Assembly (NCBI GenBank): GCA_003154635.1
Contig: PMDX01000228.1
Span: 1-10,547, forward strand
From: Actinomycetota bacterium
GTDB lineage: Bacteria > Actinomycetota > Geothermincolia > Fen-727 > Anoxymicrobiaceae
Direction of reading: 5' to 3'
DNA length: 10,547 nt
Part shown: one piece after another, positions 1-6,439 of the stretch
How the letters are laid out: the number at the start of each line of letters is the position of its first letter
Position numbering within the stretch: position 1 is the stretch's first letter
Notes under the pieces: model-generated
Told to the model about the DNA's origin: nothing
Database searches by the model: none
What the model saw: the letters and a program-made list of their open reading frames with translations, nothing else
Translations under genes and position numbers: made by a program

Positions 1-497
1 GCGTGGGTGGCATGATAGCGAGGCTGGAAAAACGCTTCAACAAGCAAGGCAAGCCATGGGCAAGCTTCAACCTCGAAGACTTTTCCGGCTCTATCGAGGT
101 CCTGGTTTTCTACCACAAGTACGAGGAACTGGCGGACGAGCTGCGAGACGATGCCATCGTCCTTGTCAAGGGAAGGCTCGACATGCGGGACAATTCCCGC
201 CGGCTGATGGCAGACGAAGTCAAACCTCTTCCTCGCAGCGGCATGCGACCTGCGAGGCTCCTGCTGGTGATGGAAACAGAGCGCTTCAGCGATGAGCTCG
301 CGTCCAGTATAAAAGAGATGCTGATACAGCACCCTGGCGAGGTCCCGGTCCACCTCCGGCTATGTGAGGATGGCGAAGAGGTTACCACCGTGAGGTTCGG
401 CGACCTTTATTCAATAGACACGGCCAGCGATGTCCTCGGCAAGCTCAAAGCCCTTCTCGGTATGCAATCCGTGTGCATCGAGTACCCGGATTTCTAG
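1..497 (+). CDS. dnaE: DNA polymerase III alpha subunit, C-terminal part (5'-truncated)
   Basis: This is the last 164 codons of the replicative DNA polymerase III alpha subunit, which catalyses chromosomal DNA synthesis in the cytoplasm. The reading frame is open from the window edge (first full codon at base 3), so the true start lies upstream. Visible residues 1-75 form the OB-fold of DnaE. They begin with a VGGMIARLEKR strand, then ASFNLEDFSGSIEVLVF, then IVLVKGRLDMRD and a LMADEVKPL end, which is the usual DnaE order. Residues 80-164 match the small C-terminal domain, including the HPGEVPVHLRL stretch. The gene ends at TAG 495-497, and an inverted repeat begins directly after the stop. 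The polymerase active site is outside the window, so DnaE1 cannot be separated from DnaE2/DnaE3 types here. The family assignment is secure; the subtype is not determined. Confidence 0.93.
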   Translation, partial: VGGMIARLEKRFNKQGKPWASFNLEDFSGSIEVLVFYHKYEELADELRDDAIVLVKGRLDMRDNSRRLMADEVKPLPRSGMRPARLLLVMETERFSDELASSIKEMLIQHPGEVPVHLRLCEDGEEVTTVRFGDLYSIDTASDVLGKLKALLGMQSVCIEYPDF

Positions 498-535
498 CCC
501 TTGAAAAGCTGGGGCCAGATCTGTTCTTTCAAGGG
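498..535. terminator. Inverted repeat between convergent dnaE and the zinc-protein gene
   Basis: A perfect 9-bp inverted repeat pairs CCCTTGAAA (498-506) with TTTCAAGGG (527-535) around a 20-nt loop. It starts immediately after the dnaE stop codon. No T-rich run follows on either strand, so it is not a textbook intrinsic terminator. It could be a weak or bidirectional terminator, an mRNA 3'-end stabiliser, or part of a decayed repeat element (see the direct repeat at 511-575). The structure is seen directly; the function is inferred. Confidence 0.45.
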
Positions 536-575
536 GTTGGTGTTGATTGAGAATGCGGGGTCTGCTTGTTTCAAG
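511..575. repeat. Imperfect direct repeat, possible remnant of a REP/MITE-like element
   Basis: Two related segments lie about 45 bp apart: 511-533 (GGGG, then CCAGA, TCTG, TTC, TTTCAAG) and 557-575 (GGGG, TCTG, CTTG, TTTCAAG). They share the GGGG start, an inner TCTG and a TTTCAAG end, with a 5-base gap (CCAGA) in the second. The first copy contains TGGGGCCAGATCTG. From memory this resembles the TGGGG(C/T)CAGATCT-type ends found near REP-associated (RayT/Y1) transposase elements. No transposase is present here. Chance similarity is possible. Confidence 0.3.
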
Positions 576-625
576 CGACAACTTGATTGGCGTCAGGACT
601 TATTAAAAAGAGAATGGTCGGGCCC

Positions 626-826
626 TTACTCGAATTTGAGTACGGTGTTGATGGAGGGGTCGGTGAAGCAATCGGGGCAAAAAGCGACGACTTTGCCTCC
701 GTCGCATCCAAAGCCGTAATTCTCGAGCCTGACGCATTGATTACAGAGTGGGATACCGCAGCCGAGGCAGAGGATGACGGCGTTCTCTTCTCCGCAATAG
801 TGGCAATCGGTGCCTTCCTCTATCAT
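626..826 (-). CDS. Small Cys-rich putative zinc-binding protein (66 aa, B-box/zinc-ribbon-like)
   Basis: A short minus-strand gene reads from ATG 824-826 to TAA 626-628. The start is chosen because a strong Shine-Dalgarno sequence, AGGGAGG (832-838 on the minus strand), sits 5 nt upstream. A longer in-frame extension exists but is merely antisense to hisD. The protein has four CxxC pairs: CHYC (8-11), CLGC (20-23), CNQC (28-31) and CPDC (50-53). There is also C41 and H9. This spacing suggests two zinc sites, possibly interleaved as in B-box or treble-clef folds. There is no signal peptide or membrane segment, so it is probably cytoplasmic. It converges on dnaE and diverges from hisD. I do not recognise a named family. 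It could be a regulator, an RNA/DNA-binding protein or a protein-interaction module; no function is claimed. Confidence 0.72.
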   Translation of the reverse strand: MIEEGTDCHYCGEENAVILCLGCGIPLCNQCVRLENYGFGCDGGKVVAFCPDCFTDPSINTVLKFE

Positions 827-857
827 GAGGTCCTCCCTGCCTGTTCCCGTCTGTTGC

Positions 858-873
858 GTTATACTTCGATAAT
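858..873. promoter_or_regulatory. Candidate overlapping divergent -10 elements for hisD and the zinc-protein gene
   Basis: The 61-bp gap between the two divergent start codons must hold promoters for both genes unless they are read from further away. On the plus strand, TATACT (860-865) and GATAAT (868-873) resemble a sigma-70 -10 box. On the minus strand, TATAAC (858-863) lies 31 nt upstream of its ATG, with a weak -35 (TGGAAG, 881-886 minus) at 17-bp spacing. No convincing plus-strand -35 is seen. If real, the two -10 boxes overlap and the promoters would compete. Confidence 0.3.
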
Positions 874-887
874 CAAAGGACTTCCAT

Positions 888-2171
888 ATGATGATAACGA
901 CGTACGAAGTATTTGGGCAAGAAGATATAGCACCCGCACTCGGGAAGATAAGGAGAGGCTCGAAGGCTTCTGATGAAGTAATGCTGGCTGTCAAAGATAT
1001 CATCGACGATGTAGAACAGCGAGGCGACGAAGCCCTCGCTCGGCTCACGAAGCGTTTTGACGGCGTAGATCTCGGTCCGGATGAATTCGAGGTTGCCGAA
1101 AACGAGCGCCAACAGGCGTGGGAGAACATCGACTCCGGTGCGCGCGAAGCACTTCTCATGGCCGAAAGGCGCATCGCGCTGTTTGCTCGTGAGAGCCTCT
1201 CTAACGAGTGGGAGATGGAGGTCGAGCCCGGGCTCATAGTCGGACAGGCCCAGCGTCCACTCGAGACCGTGGGCATCTACGTCCCTGGTGGCAGATTCCC
1301 TTACCCGTCAACAGTCCTGATGACCGGCGTTCTCGCCCGAGAAGCCGGCGTGCCGGAAATAATCTTATGCGTACCGCCAGGTGATGGCGGCTCGGTGAGC
1401 CGGATCACTCTCGCCGCGACGATCCTTATAGGCGGCTGCAGGGTGTTCAGGGTCGGTGGAGCACAGGCGATTGCCGCGATGGCATACGGCACCGAGACGA
1501 TTCCCCGGTGCAAGCTTCTGGCCGGTCCGGGCAACATCTATGTCGTAACCGCAAAGAGACTGCTATCAGACGTGGTCAGCGTAGATCTCGAGGCGGGACC
1601 GAGCGAGGTCGCCGCGTATGTGGATTCGACTGTCGATATATCCTTTGCGGCAGCCGATATACTGGCTCAGTTGGAGCACGACCCCCTGGCCGTCTCCGCG
1701 ATAGTCAGTGAGTCACCAGATGTGCTCAAATCGGCTCGCGCCATGCTATCGCGTCTCGCGGATGGGCTCGATGGCCCGGGGCCCGAAGGCTCCGTCAGCC
1801 TCGTACTCTGCGCATCGCGCTCAATCGCCATAGACTTCCTGAACGCGCTCGCTCCGGAGCACCTCGAGCTAATGGTTGAGGAGGCTCAGAAAGTTCTGCC
1901 GGATATCCACTCGGCCGGTTGCGTCTTTGTCGGGCCTTACTCGCCGGTCGCGCTCGGGGACTACGTCGCAGGTCCCAGTCACGTGTTACCTACGGCTGGG
2001 ACAGCAGCACGACTCTCCGGTTTGAACGCGCAGGATTTCAGGCGGACGATGAACGTGATCTCGTACACCGAGAAAGGTTTCCGCTCCGACGCGCCGCGGG
2101 CTAAGTTGCTTGCGGAGCTCGAAGGGCTGAAGAACCATGCCTTATCCCTCGAGATAAGAGAACGAAGCTGA
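888..2171 (+). CDS. hisD: Histidinol dehydrogenase
   Basis: HisD oxidises L-histidinol to L-histidine in two NAD-dependent steps, the end of histidine biosynthesis, in the cytoplasm. The 427-residue length is normal for the family. Landmarks in order are YVPGG at 131-135, AYGTETI at 199-205, the PGNIYVVTAK stretch near 214-223, DLEAGPSE at 233-240, ADILAQLEHD at 256-265, APEHLEL at 322-328 and the GDY...AGPSHVLPTAG region at 357-371. Zinc ligands expected from the E. coli enzyme fit Q261, H264, D358 and H417. The catalytic Glu-His pair fits E324-H325. All appear intact. Start ATG 888 has AAAGGA (875-880) 7 nt upstream; a second ATG follows at 891. It is the first gene of a his operon and is separated from hisB by 52 bp. 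Confidence 0.97.
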   Translation: MMITTYEVFGQEDIAPALGKIRRGSKASDEVMLAVKDIIDDVEQRGDEALARLTKRFDGVDLGPDEFEVAENERQQAWENIDSGAREALLMAERRIALFARESLSNEWEMEVEPGLIVGQAQRPLETVGIYVPGGRFPYPSTVLMTGVLAREAGVPEIILCVPPGDGGSVSRITLAATILIGGCRVFRVGGAQAIAAMAYGTETIPRCKLLAGPGNIYVVTAKRLLSDVVSVDLEAGPSEVAAYVDSTVDISFAAADILAQLEHDPLAVSAIVSESPDVLKSARAMLSRLADGLDGPGPEGSVSLVLCASRSIAIDFLNALAPEHLELMVEEAQKVLPDIHSAGCVFVGPYSPVALGDYVAGPSHVLPTAGTAARLSGLNAQDFRRTMNVISYTEKGFRSDAPRAKLLAELEGLKNHALSLEIRERS

Positions 2172-2223
2172 AAGGAAGTGCCGCGGGCAATACGACTGAC
2201 CGCATCTGAACAGGAGGTTTGGC

Positions 2224-2811
2224 TTGCCAAGAAAAGGAATGTGCGAACGGGAAACCAGGGAAACGGTCATTTCCGTGTCGCTCGACCTGGATGGCGGCGG
2301 GGCAACGGAAATATCCACCGGCCTGGCATTTTTCGACCATATGCTTGAGCTGATGTTCCGTCATGCCTTGATAGACCTCAGGCTCGAGGCGCGGGGAGAC
2401 CTCGATGTCGATGGGCACCACACCGTCGAGGATACAGGCCTGACGCTCGGCTCGGCGCTCGCCGATGCGCTTGGAGACAAGAAGGGGATTTGCAGGTTCG
2501 GATCGAGCCTCGTGCCGATGGACGAGTGCCTCGCCGAGGTCGCGATCGACATAAGCGGACGCCCGCACCTGAGCTTCGATGTCGAGCTGGAACCCGAGCC
2601 GCTCGGGAATTTCGATCCTTCACTGGCCCGGGACTTTTTCCAGGGTCTCGTCAACGAGGCCGGCCTGACCCTGCACGTCGAGCTCCGAACGGGAGGGGGA
2701 GTGCACCACGCGTTGGAGGCGGTCTTCAAAGCGGTAGGGCGCGCCCTGAAAACGGCAGTGGCCATCGATCCACGCGTCGGGGGAGTTCCCAGCACGAAGG
2801 GAACGCTCTGA
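2224..2811 (+). CDS. hisB: Imidazoleglycerol-phosphate dehydratase
   Basis: HisB (IGPD) dehydrates imidazole glycerol phosphate to imidazole acetol phosphate using manganese in the cytoplasm. The 195-residue length matches the monofunctional enzyme, so there is no fused histidinol-phosphate phosphatase domain. Both metal-binding His-His motifs are present: HHTVED at 65-70 and HHALEA at 161-166. FDHML (37-41), H47, RFGSSLVPMDE (91-101) and SGRP (111-114) are also present. The TTG start is chosen because a perfect AGGAGG (2212-2217) lies 6 nt upstream. An in-frame ATG at 2239 would be about 21 nt from that site. The stop TGA (2809-2811) shares its last base with the hisH ATG, which suggests translational coupling. 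The product feeds HisC, which is not encoded in this window. Confidence 0.96.
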   Translation: MPRKGMCERETRETVISVSLDLDGGGATEISTGLAFFDHMLELMFRHALIDLRLEARGDLDVDGHHTVEDTGLTLGSALADALGDKKGICRFGSSLVPMDECLAEVAIDISGRPHLSFDVELEPEPLGNFDPSLARDFFQGLVNEAGLTLHVELRTGGGVHHALEAVFKAVGRALKTAVAIDPRVGGVPSTKGTL

Positions 2812-3431
2812 TGGCGTCAGTCGGCATTGTCGATTACGGGATGGGCAACCTCAGGAGCGTCGAAAAAGGCCTTCACAAAGTTGGTGTCGATGCTACGTTG
2901 TGTTCGGACCCGGACAGGCTGAGCACCTTTGACGGCCTCGTGCTTCCGGGTGTCGGCGCGTTTGGAGATGCCATGGCAAACCTGAAGGACATGGGCATCG
3001 ACCGCATCATTCTCGAATACCTTGGCACAGGCAGGCCGCTTCTCGGGATATGCCTCGGCCTGCAGCTGCTTTTTGATTACAGCGAGGAGCACGGGCGAAC
3101 CGAGGGGCTCGGCGTGATACCCGGGCGCGTGATCAAGCTTCCGGGTACGGTGAAAGTCCCACACATGGGGTGGAACATACTCAACATAAAGAAACAGGTG
3201 CCACTCTTCGAAGACGTCAAGCCGGGCAGCCGTTTTTACTTTGTTCATTCATATTTCTGCGAACCGTCAGACGATTTGTACACGATCGGCACGACCGACT
3301 ACGGCCTGGAATTCACGTGTGCCGCCGCCAACGGGAACGCATGGGGCGTGCAGTTCCACCCTGAGAAATCCAGCCTGCTCGGACTGGGGATTCTGGAGAA
3401 CTTCGGAAGGATGGTAGGAAGTTGCCAATGA
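2811..3431 (+). CDS. hisH: Imidazole glycerol phosphate synthase, glutaminase subunit
   Basis: HisH is the class I glutamine amidotransferase half of imidazole glycerol phosphate synthase. It hydrolyses glutamine and passes ammonia through HisF. The 206-residue protein begins ASVGIVDYGMGNLRSVEKG, the standard HisH N-terminus. It has the oxyanion-loop region PGVGAFGDAM (46-55) and the nucleophile C81 in GICLGLQ. H183 and E185 in FHPEKS complete the catalytic triad. The start is the ATG at 2811, overlapping the hisB stop by one base; longer upstream frames only run across hisB. The gene ends in an ATGA overlap with hisA. Its partner hisF lies two genes downstream in the same operon. Confidence 0.97.
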   Translation: MASVGIVDYGMGNLRSVEKGLHKVGVDATLCSDPDRLSTFDGLVLPGVGAFGDAMANLKDMGIDRIILEYLGTGRPLLGICLGLQLLFDYSEEHGRTEGLGVIPGRVIKLPGTVKVPHMGWNILNIKKQVPLFEDVKPGSRFYFVHSYFCEPSDDLYTIGTTDYGLEFTCAAANGNAWGVQFHPEKSSLLGLGILENFGRMVGSCQ

Positions 3432-4201
3432 ATCTACCGACAGGTTTCACGGTAATACCCGCGGTCGACATAAAAGGCGGTCGTTGCGTGCGTCTTTTTC
3501 AGGGCCTCCCGGACGAGGAGACTGTCTTCGCAGAGGATCCCGTGGTCGTGGCGCAACGCTGGGAGAAAGAGGGAGCCCAGTTGCTACACATTGTCGACCT
3601 CGACGGCGCATTCCAGGGCAGACCGGTCAATCGCGACATCATTCTCGATATTACTTCCCGGCTCAAAATACCGGTTGAAGTCGGGGGTGGCATCCGCAAT
3701 TCGTCGATCGCTCATTCGTACATGAACGAGGGAGTGGCAAGGGTGATAGTCGGTACTGCTGCTTTTGAGAATCCCGAATGGCTGGTCACGCTTGCCGGTG
3801 AGCTTAAGGATTCCCTGGTCGTGGGCATGGATATCAAGGAAGGGCACGTAGCCGTCGATGGTTGGGCGGAGATCGGTACCCAGGGGCCGCTCGAGGCCGT
3901 AGAGTGGCTTGCCGACGCCGGTGTGAGGCGCATAATCTACACCGACATCAGCAAGGACGGCACTCTGCGCGGACCCAACATCTCCGTCATCGAGCAGATT
4001 GCGACCCGTACTTCGGTTCGCATAATCGCTTCTGGTGGGATCGGAGAGCTCGGCGACATCGATCGCGTGGCCGGTATGACTTCCCTCGGGGTCGAAGGCG
4101 TGATTGTGGGCATGGCCCTCTATAAGAACAAGTTCACCCTGGCTGAAGCCCTGGCTGCTGCTGAGGAAGGGGGCGCCTCGCGATGCTTGCCAAGCGGATA
4201 A
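3428..4201 (+). CDS. hisA: ProFAR isomerase (1-(5-phosphoribosyl)-5-[(5-phosphoribosylamino)methylideneamino]imidazole-4-carboxamide isomerase)
   Basis: HisA is a TIM barrel that isomerises ProFAR to PRFAR, the substrate of HisF-HisH. The 257-residue protein has the N-terminal [14 protein letters not shown] strand with catalytic D14 and HIVDLDGAF near 54-62. It also has VEVGGGIR at 83-90 and a second catalytic Asp, D173, in YTDISKDGT. The C-terminal phosphate site ASGGIG is followed by GVIVGMALY. It looks like classical HisA rather than the dual HisA/TrpF enzyme PriA, but this is judged by eye. ATG 3428 is preferred over TTG 3422 because AGGAAG (3416-3421) sits 6 nt before the ATG and directly abuts the TTG. 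It overlaps hisH by 4 nt and hisF by 19 nt. Confidence 0.96.
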   Translation: MNLPTGFTVIPAVDIKGGRCVRLFQGLPDEETVFAEDPVVVAQRWEKEGAQLLHIVDLDGAFQGRPVNRDIILDITSRLKIPVEVGGGIRNSSIAHSYMNEGVARVIVGTAAFENPEWLVTLAGELKDSLVVGMDIKEGHVAVDGWAEIGTQGPLEAVEWLADAGVRRIIYTDISKDGTLRGPNISVIEQIATRTSVRIIASGGIGELGDIDRVAGMTSLGVEGVIVGMALYKNKFTLAEALAAAEEGGASRCLPSG

Positions 4202-4941
4202 TACCGTGTCTCGACGTCCAGGAGGGCCGGGTCGTGAAAGGGGTTCACTTCGTCAACCTAAGGGACGCCGGTGACCCTGTAGAGCTTGCTTCCTTCTATG
4301 ACCGTGAGGGCGCCGACGAGCTCGTTTTTCTCGATATCACCGCGTCGCACGAAGGACGGGATACCAAGGTGGAGCTCGCCGGAAGGACCGGCGACGAGGT
4401 CTTCATCCCATACACGATCGGTGGCGGGATAAACTCCCTGGAGGACATCCGTAACATACTCAGAGCGGGAGCGGACAAGATTTCCATCAATACGGCAGCC
4501 GTCGAGGACCCGACATTGATCACGAGGGCCTCCGAAAGATTCGGAAGCCAGTGCGTGGTTGTGGCGATCGACGGACGCGGTAGGGGAGACGGCACGTGGG
4601 AAGTGTTCACCCACGGGGGACGGACGTCGACAGGCGTCGATGTGCTCGAATGGGCAACGCGTATCGAACAACTCGGCGCTGGCGAGATCATGCTCACCAG
4701 CATGGACCGAGACGGAACCAAGCTCGGTTACGACCTCCCTATGACGCGCGCCGTCTGCGATGCGGTCGGCATCCCTGTCATAGCAAGCGGCGGAGCTGGA
4801 AACCTCGACCACCTCGTCGAAGCGATAGAGGAGACCGGCTGCGACGCCGTCCTCGCCGCCAGCATCTTCCACTACGGCGAACATACAATAGCGGAAGCCA
4901 AGAAACTTCTGGCCGACTACGGCATACCTGTCCGCCTTTGA
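4183..4941 (+). CDS. hisF: Imidazole glycerol phosphate synthase, cyclase subunit
   Basis: HisF is the TIM-barrel cyclase that uses ammonia from HisH to convert PRFAR into imidazole glycerol phosphate and AICAR; AICAR returns to purine synthesis. The 252-residue length is typical. It starts [12 protein letters not shown], with catalytic D11, followed by GRVVKGVHF. The ITASHEGR loop is at 52-59, YTIGGGI at 77-83 and the second catalytic Asp, D130, in [21 protein letters not shown] and ASGGAG at the C-terminal face bind phosphate. The ATG start lies inside the end of hisA (19-nt overlap), preceded by a purine-rich GAGGAAGGGGG stretch. It is the last his gene here. No hisI/hisE follows; a 128-bp gap leads into the transport locus. 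No clear terminator is visible after it. Confidence 0.97.
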   Translation: MLAKRIIPCLDVQEGRVVKGVHFVNLRDAGDPVELASFYDREGADELVFLDITASHEGRDTKVELAGRTGDEVFIPYTIGGGINSLEDIRNILRAGADKISINTAAVEDPTLITRASERFGSQCVVVAIDGRGRGDGTWEVFTHGGRTSTGVDVLEWATRIEQLGAGEIMLTSMDRDGTKLGYDLPMTRAVCDAVGIPVIASGGAGNLDHLVEAIEETGCDAVLAASIFHYGEHTIAEAKKLLADYGIPVRL

Positions 4942-4971
4942 ATCGGTTCCTGGTGTTGTTTTTGGAAGATA

Positions 4972-4999
4972 TTGAAGTGGCCGGTATTTCTCTGATAAT
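4972..4999 (+). promoter_or_regulatory. Candidate sigma-70-type promoter for the transporter locus
   Basis: TTGAAG (4972-4977) and GATAAT (4994-4999) are separated by 16 bp, matching 4/6 and 5/6 consensus positions. They lie in an AT-richer 128-bp gap between hisF and the first binding-protein gene, about 70 nt upstream of its start. This leaves room for an untranslated leader. The call rests on motif match and position only. Confidence 0.4.
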
Positions 5000-5069
5000 G
5001 TCTTAGCCGCTGTTAGTAGATTGTAAATACGTGCGGGTTTGCCGCGAAAAGCTGCAGGGGGTCTGAGAA

Positions 5070-6263
5070 GTGATCAGGAAGAAGAGATTTTCAGTTGCGT
5101 TTGTTTTTACAACCTGCATCCTCGTTGCGCTGACGTTGGCGCTTGGAGGGTGCGGAAACAGCGGGGCGGGCAAGACCTACAAGATCGGAGTCATCCTCTC
5201 GCTGTCCGGCCCGTCAGCCCCGCTGGGGCAATCCGAGCAGCGATCGATACAGCTTCTCGAGAAGGATCTCCAGAAAGGTGATGGTATCAACGGCGGAAAG
5301 GTGCAGTTTATCATCGAAGACGATGAGAGCGATCCCGCGAAGGCGAACGTCGCAGTCAATAAGCTGATCGACCAGGAAGGAGTCGCCGCCATCATCGGCT
5401 GCAGCAGCACCGGCTCCACGCTTGCAATCGCACCCACCGTCAAGAAGAAGCAGATTCCCTGTGTCGCCATGGCCGCCGGCACCGCGGTCACGCAGCCCAC
5501 TGAGAAGTGGCTGTTCAGCGTCGCGCCGAGTGATGTCCTGGTAGTTCAGCGCGTCCTGATGTATTTCCGTGACGAGGCAAAGGTCAAGAACGTCGCTATT
5601 CTGCACGACTCGAATGCGTACGGAACCGGTGGGGCCGATGTCTTCAACGCCCAGGCTCCGAAGTACGGTGTCAAAGTGGTTGCAGACGAAAGCTACGGTT
5701 CGGCCGACACCGACATGACCGCTCAGCTCACCAAGATAACCCAGACGCCTGCCCAGGCAATCCTGGTGTGGGGCACCAACCCCGGCCCCGCGTCCATCGC
5801 GAAGAACATACAGCAGCTCAACATAAAGATTCCGTTTGTGGCTTCATCGGGAATCGCCAATCAGAAATTCATCGAGCTCGCAGGATCGGCGGCCAACGGT
5901 GTCGTCTTTGCTGCAAGCCGCCTGATATTGCCGAGCACAATACCGGCTGGGAGTGACTGGGAGAAAGCTGTAAACGACTTCAGCTCCGAGTACAAGGCCG
6001 CTTATAACATTAGCATCGACACTTTCGCGGCGCACGGATGGGACGCCGGCAACATGGTTGTCAACGCCATGAAGAAGGCTGGAACCGAAAGTACTGATAT
6101 CTGCGATCGGATCGAACAGGTAAAAGATTATCCGGGCGTGGATGGAGTGTTCACGTATTCTCCGACGAACCATGCCGGACTCAAGGTCAACGCCCTCATC
6201 ATGGTCAAGATCGTCAACGGCCAGTGGACACAAGACAAGCCCAGTGGGGGTTCGTCCAAGTAA
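5070..6263 (+). CDS. Branched-chain-amino-acid-type ABC transporter substrate-binding lipoprotein (copy 1)
   Basis: This is an extracytoplasmic solute-binding protein of the LIV/HAAT type (periplasmic-binding fold type I). It delivers ligand to the LivHM permease. The 397-residue protein has a lipoprotein signal: KK-R at 4-6, a hydrophobic stretch, and lipobox LGGC with C28 as the predicted lipidated residue. Domain one opens with YKIGVILSLSGPSAPLG, typical of the family. IIGCSSTGSTLAIAP (about 108-122) and AAGTAVTQP follow, the usual ligand-contact loops. The second lobe contains ILHDSNAYGTGGAD and WGTNPGPASIAKN. GTG 5070 is taken as the start because AGGGGG (5056-5061) lies 8 nt upstream and the signal peptide begins at once. 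The next gene is a clear paralogue. The ligand could be Leu/Ile/Val, but the family also binds amides, urea and aromatic acids, so specificity is open. Confidence 0.93.
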   Translation: MIRKKRFSVAFVFTTCILVALTLALGGCGNSGAGKTYKIGVILSLSGPSAPLGQSEQRSIQLLEKDLQKGDGINGGKVQFIIEDDESDPAKANVAVNKLIDQEGVAAIIGCSSTGSTLAIAPTVKKKQIPCVAMAAGTAVTQPTEKWLFSVAPSDVLVVQRVLMYFRDEAKVKNVAILHDSNAYGTGGADVFNAQAPKYGVKVVADESYGSADTDMTAQLTKITQTPAQAILVWGTNPGPASIAKNIQQLNIKIPFVASSGIANQKFIELAGSAANGVVFAASRLILPSTIPAGSDWEKAVNDFSSEYKAAYNISIDTFAAHGWDAGNMVVNAMKKAGTESTDICDRIEQVKDYPGVDGVFTYSPTNHAGLKVNALIMVKIVNGQWTQDKPSGGSSK

Positions 6264-6439
6264 CGGCAGCGTCGCGTCGCGCGTCAAACGGATAGCGAAG
6301 GCTCCTCGGGATCGTAAGACGAAGCCGAACGTTTCCGTGGTTGCGATCAGGCTTGTGGACAACACCCGTATGATGTGGTTAGATACTTCCCTGTAGTTTC
6401 TTCTGGGGCAGGATTGGGATGAGTCAAGGGGGGCGATTT
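6264..6439. other. Gap between the two binding-protein genes, with a weak -10-like site
   Basis: This spacer of about 175 bp is long for genes in one operon. TATGAT (6369-6374) matches 5/6 positions of a -10 box, but no good -35 is placed correctly. A CG-rich alternating stretch (about 6267-6282) could form small hairpins. I see no T-run terminator and no supported gene. A secondary promoter for the second copy is possible but not shown. Confidence 0.3.

Noticed and set aside
587..973. 128-codon plus-strand frame between dnaE and hisD
   Set aside because: It is antisense to the Cys-rich minus-strand gene, runs into hisD in another frame, and has no recognisable motif.
827..1276. N-terminal extension of the minus-strand zinc-protein frame to 216 codons
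   Set aside because: The extra 150 codons are antisense to hisD and low in complexity (Ser/Arg-rich). The strong ribosome binding site is at the internal ATG 824-826.
3428..4201. HisA being the dual-function PriA (HisA/TrpF) enzyme
   Set aside because: The motifs visible ([22 protein letters not shown]) read as classical HisA; nothing seen requires PriA. A tree of HisA/PriA would settle it.
4258..4884. 208-codon minus-strand frame inside hisF
   Set aside because: It is the complement of a well-conserved hisF and shows no family motif; a shadow of high-G+C coding bias.
6142..6396. 84-codon plus-strand frame across the end of binding protein 1
   Set aside because: It is out of frame with the gene it overlaps, rich in Arg/Ser, and has no homology features. 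Treated as chance.
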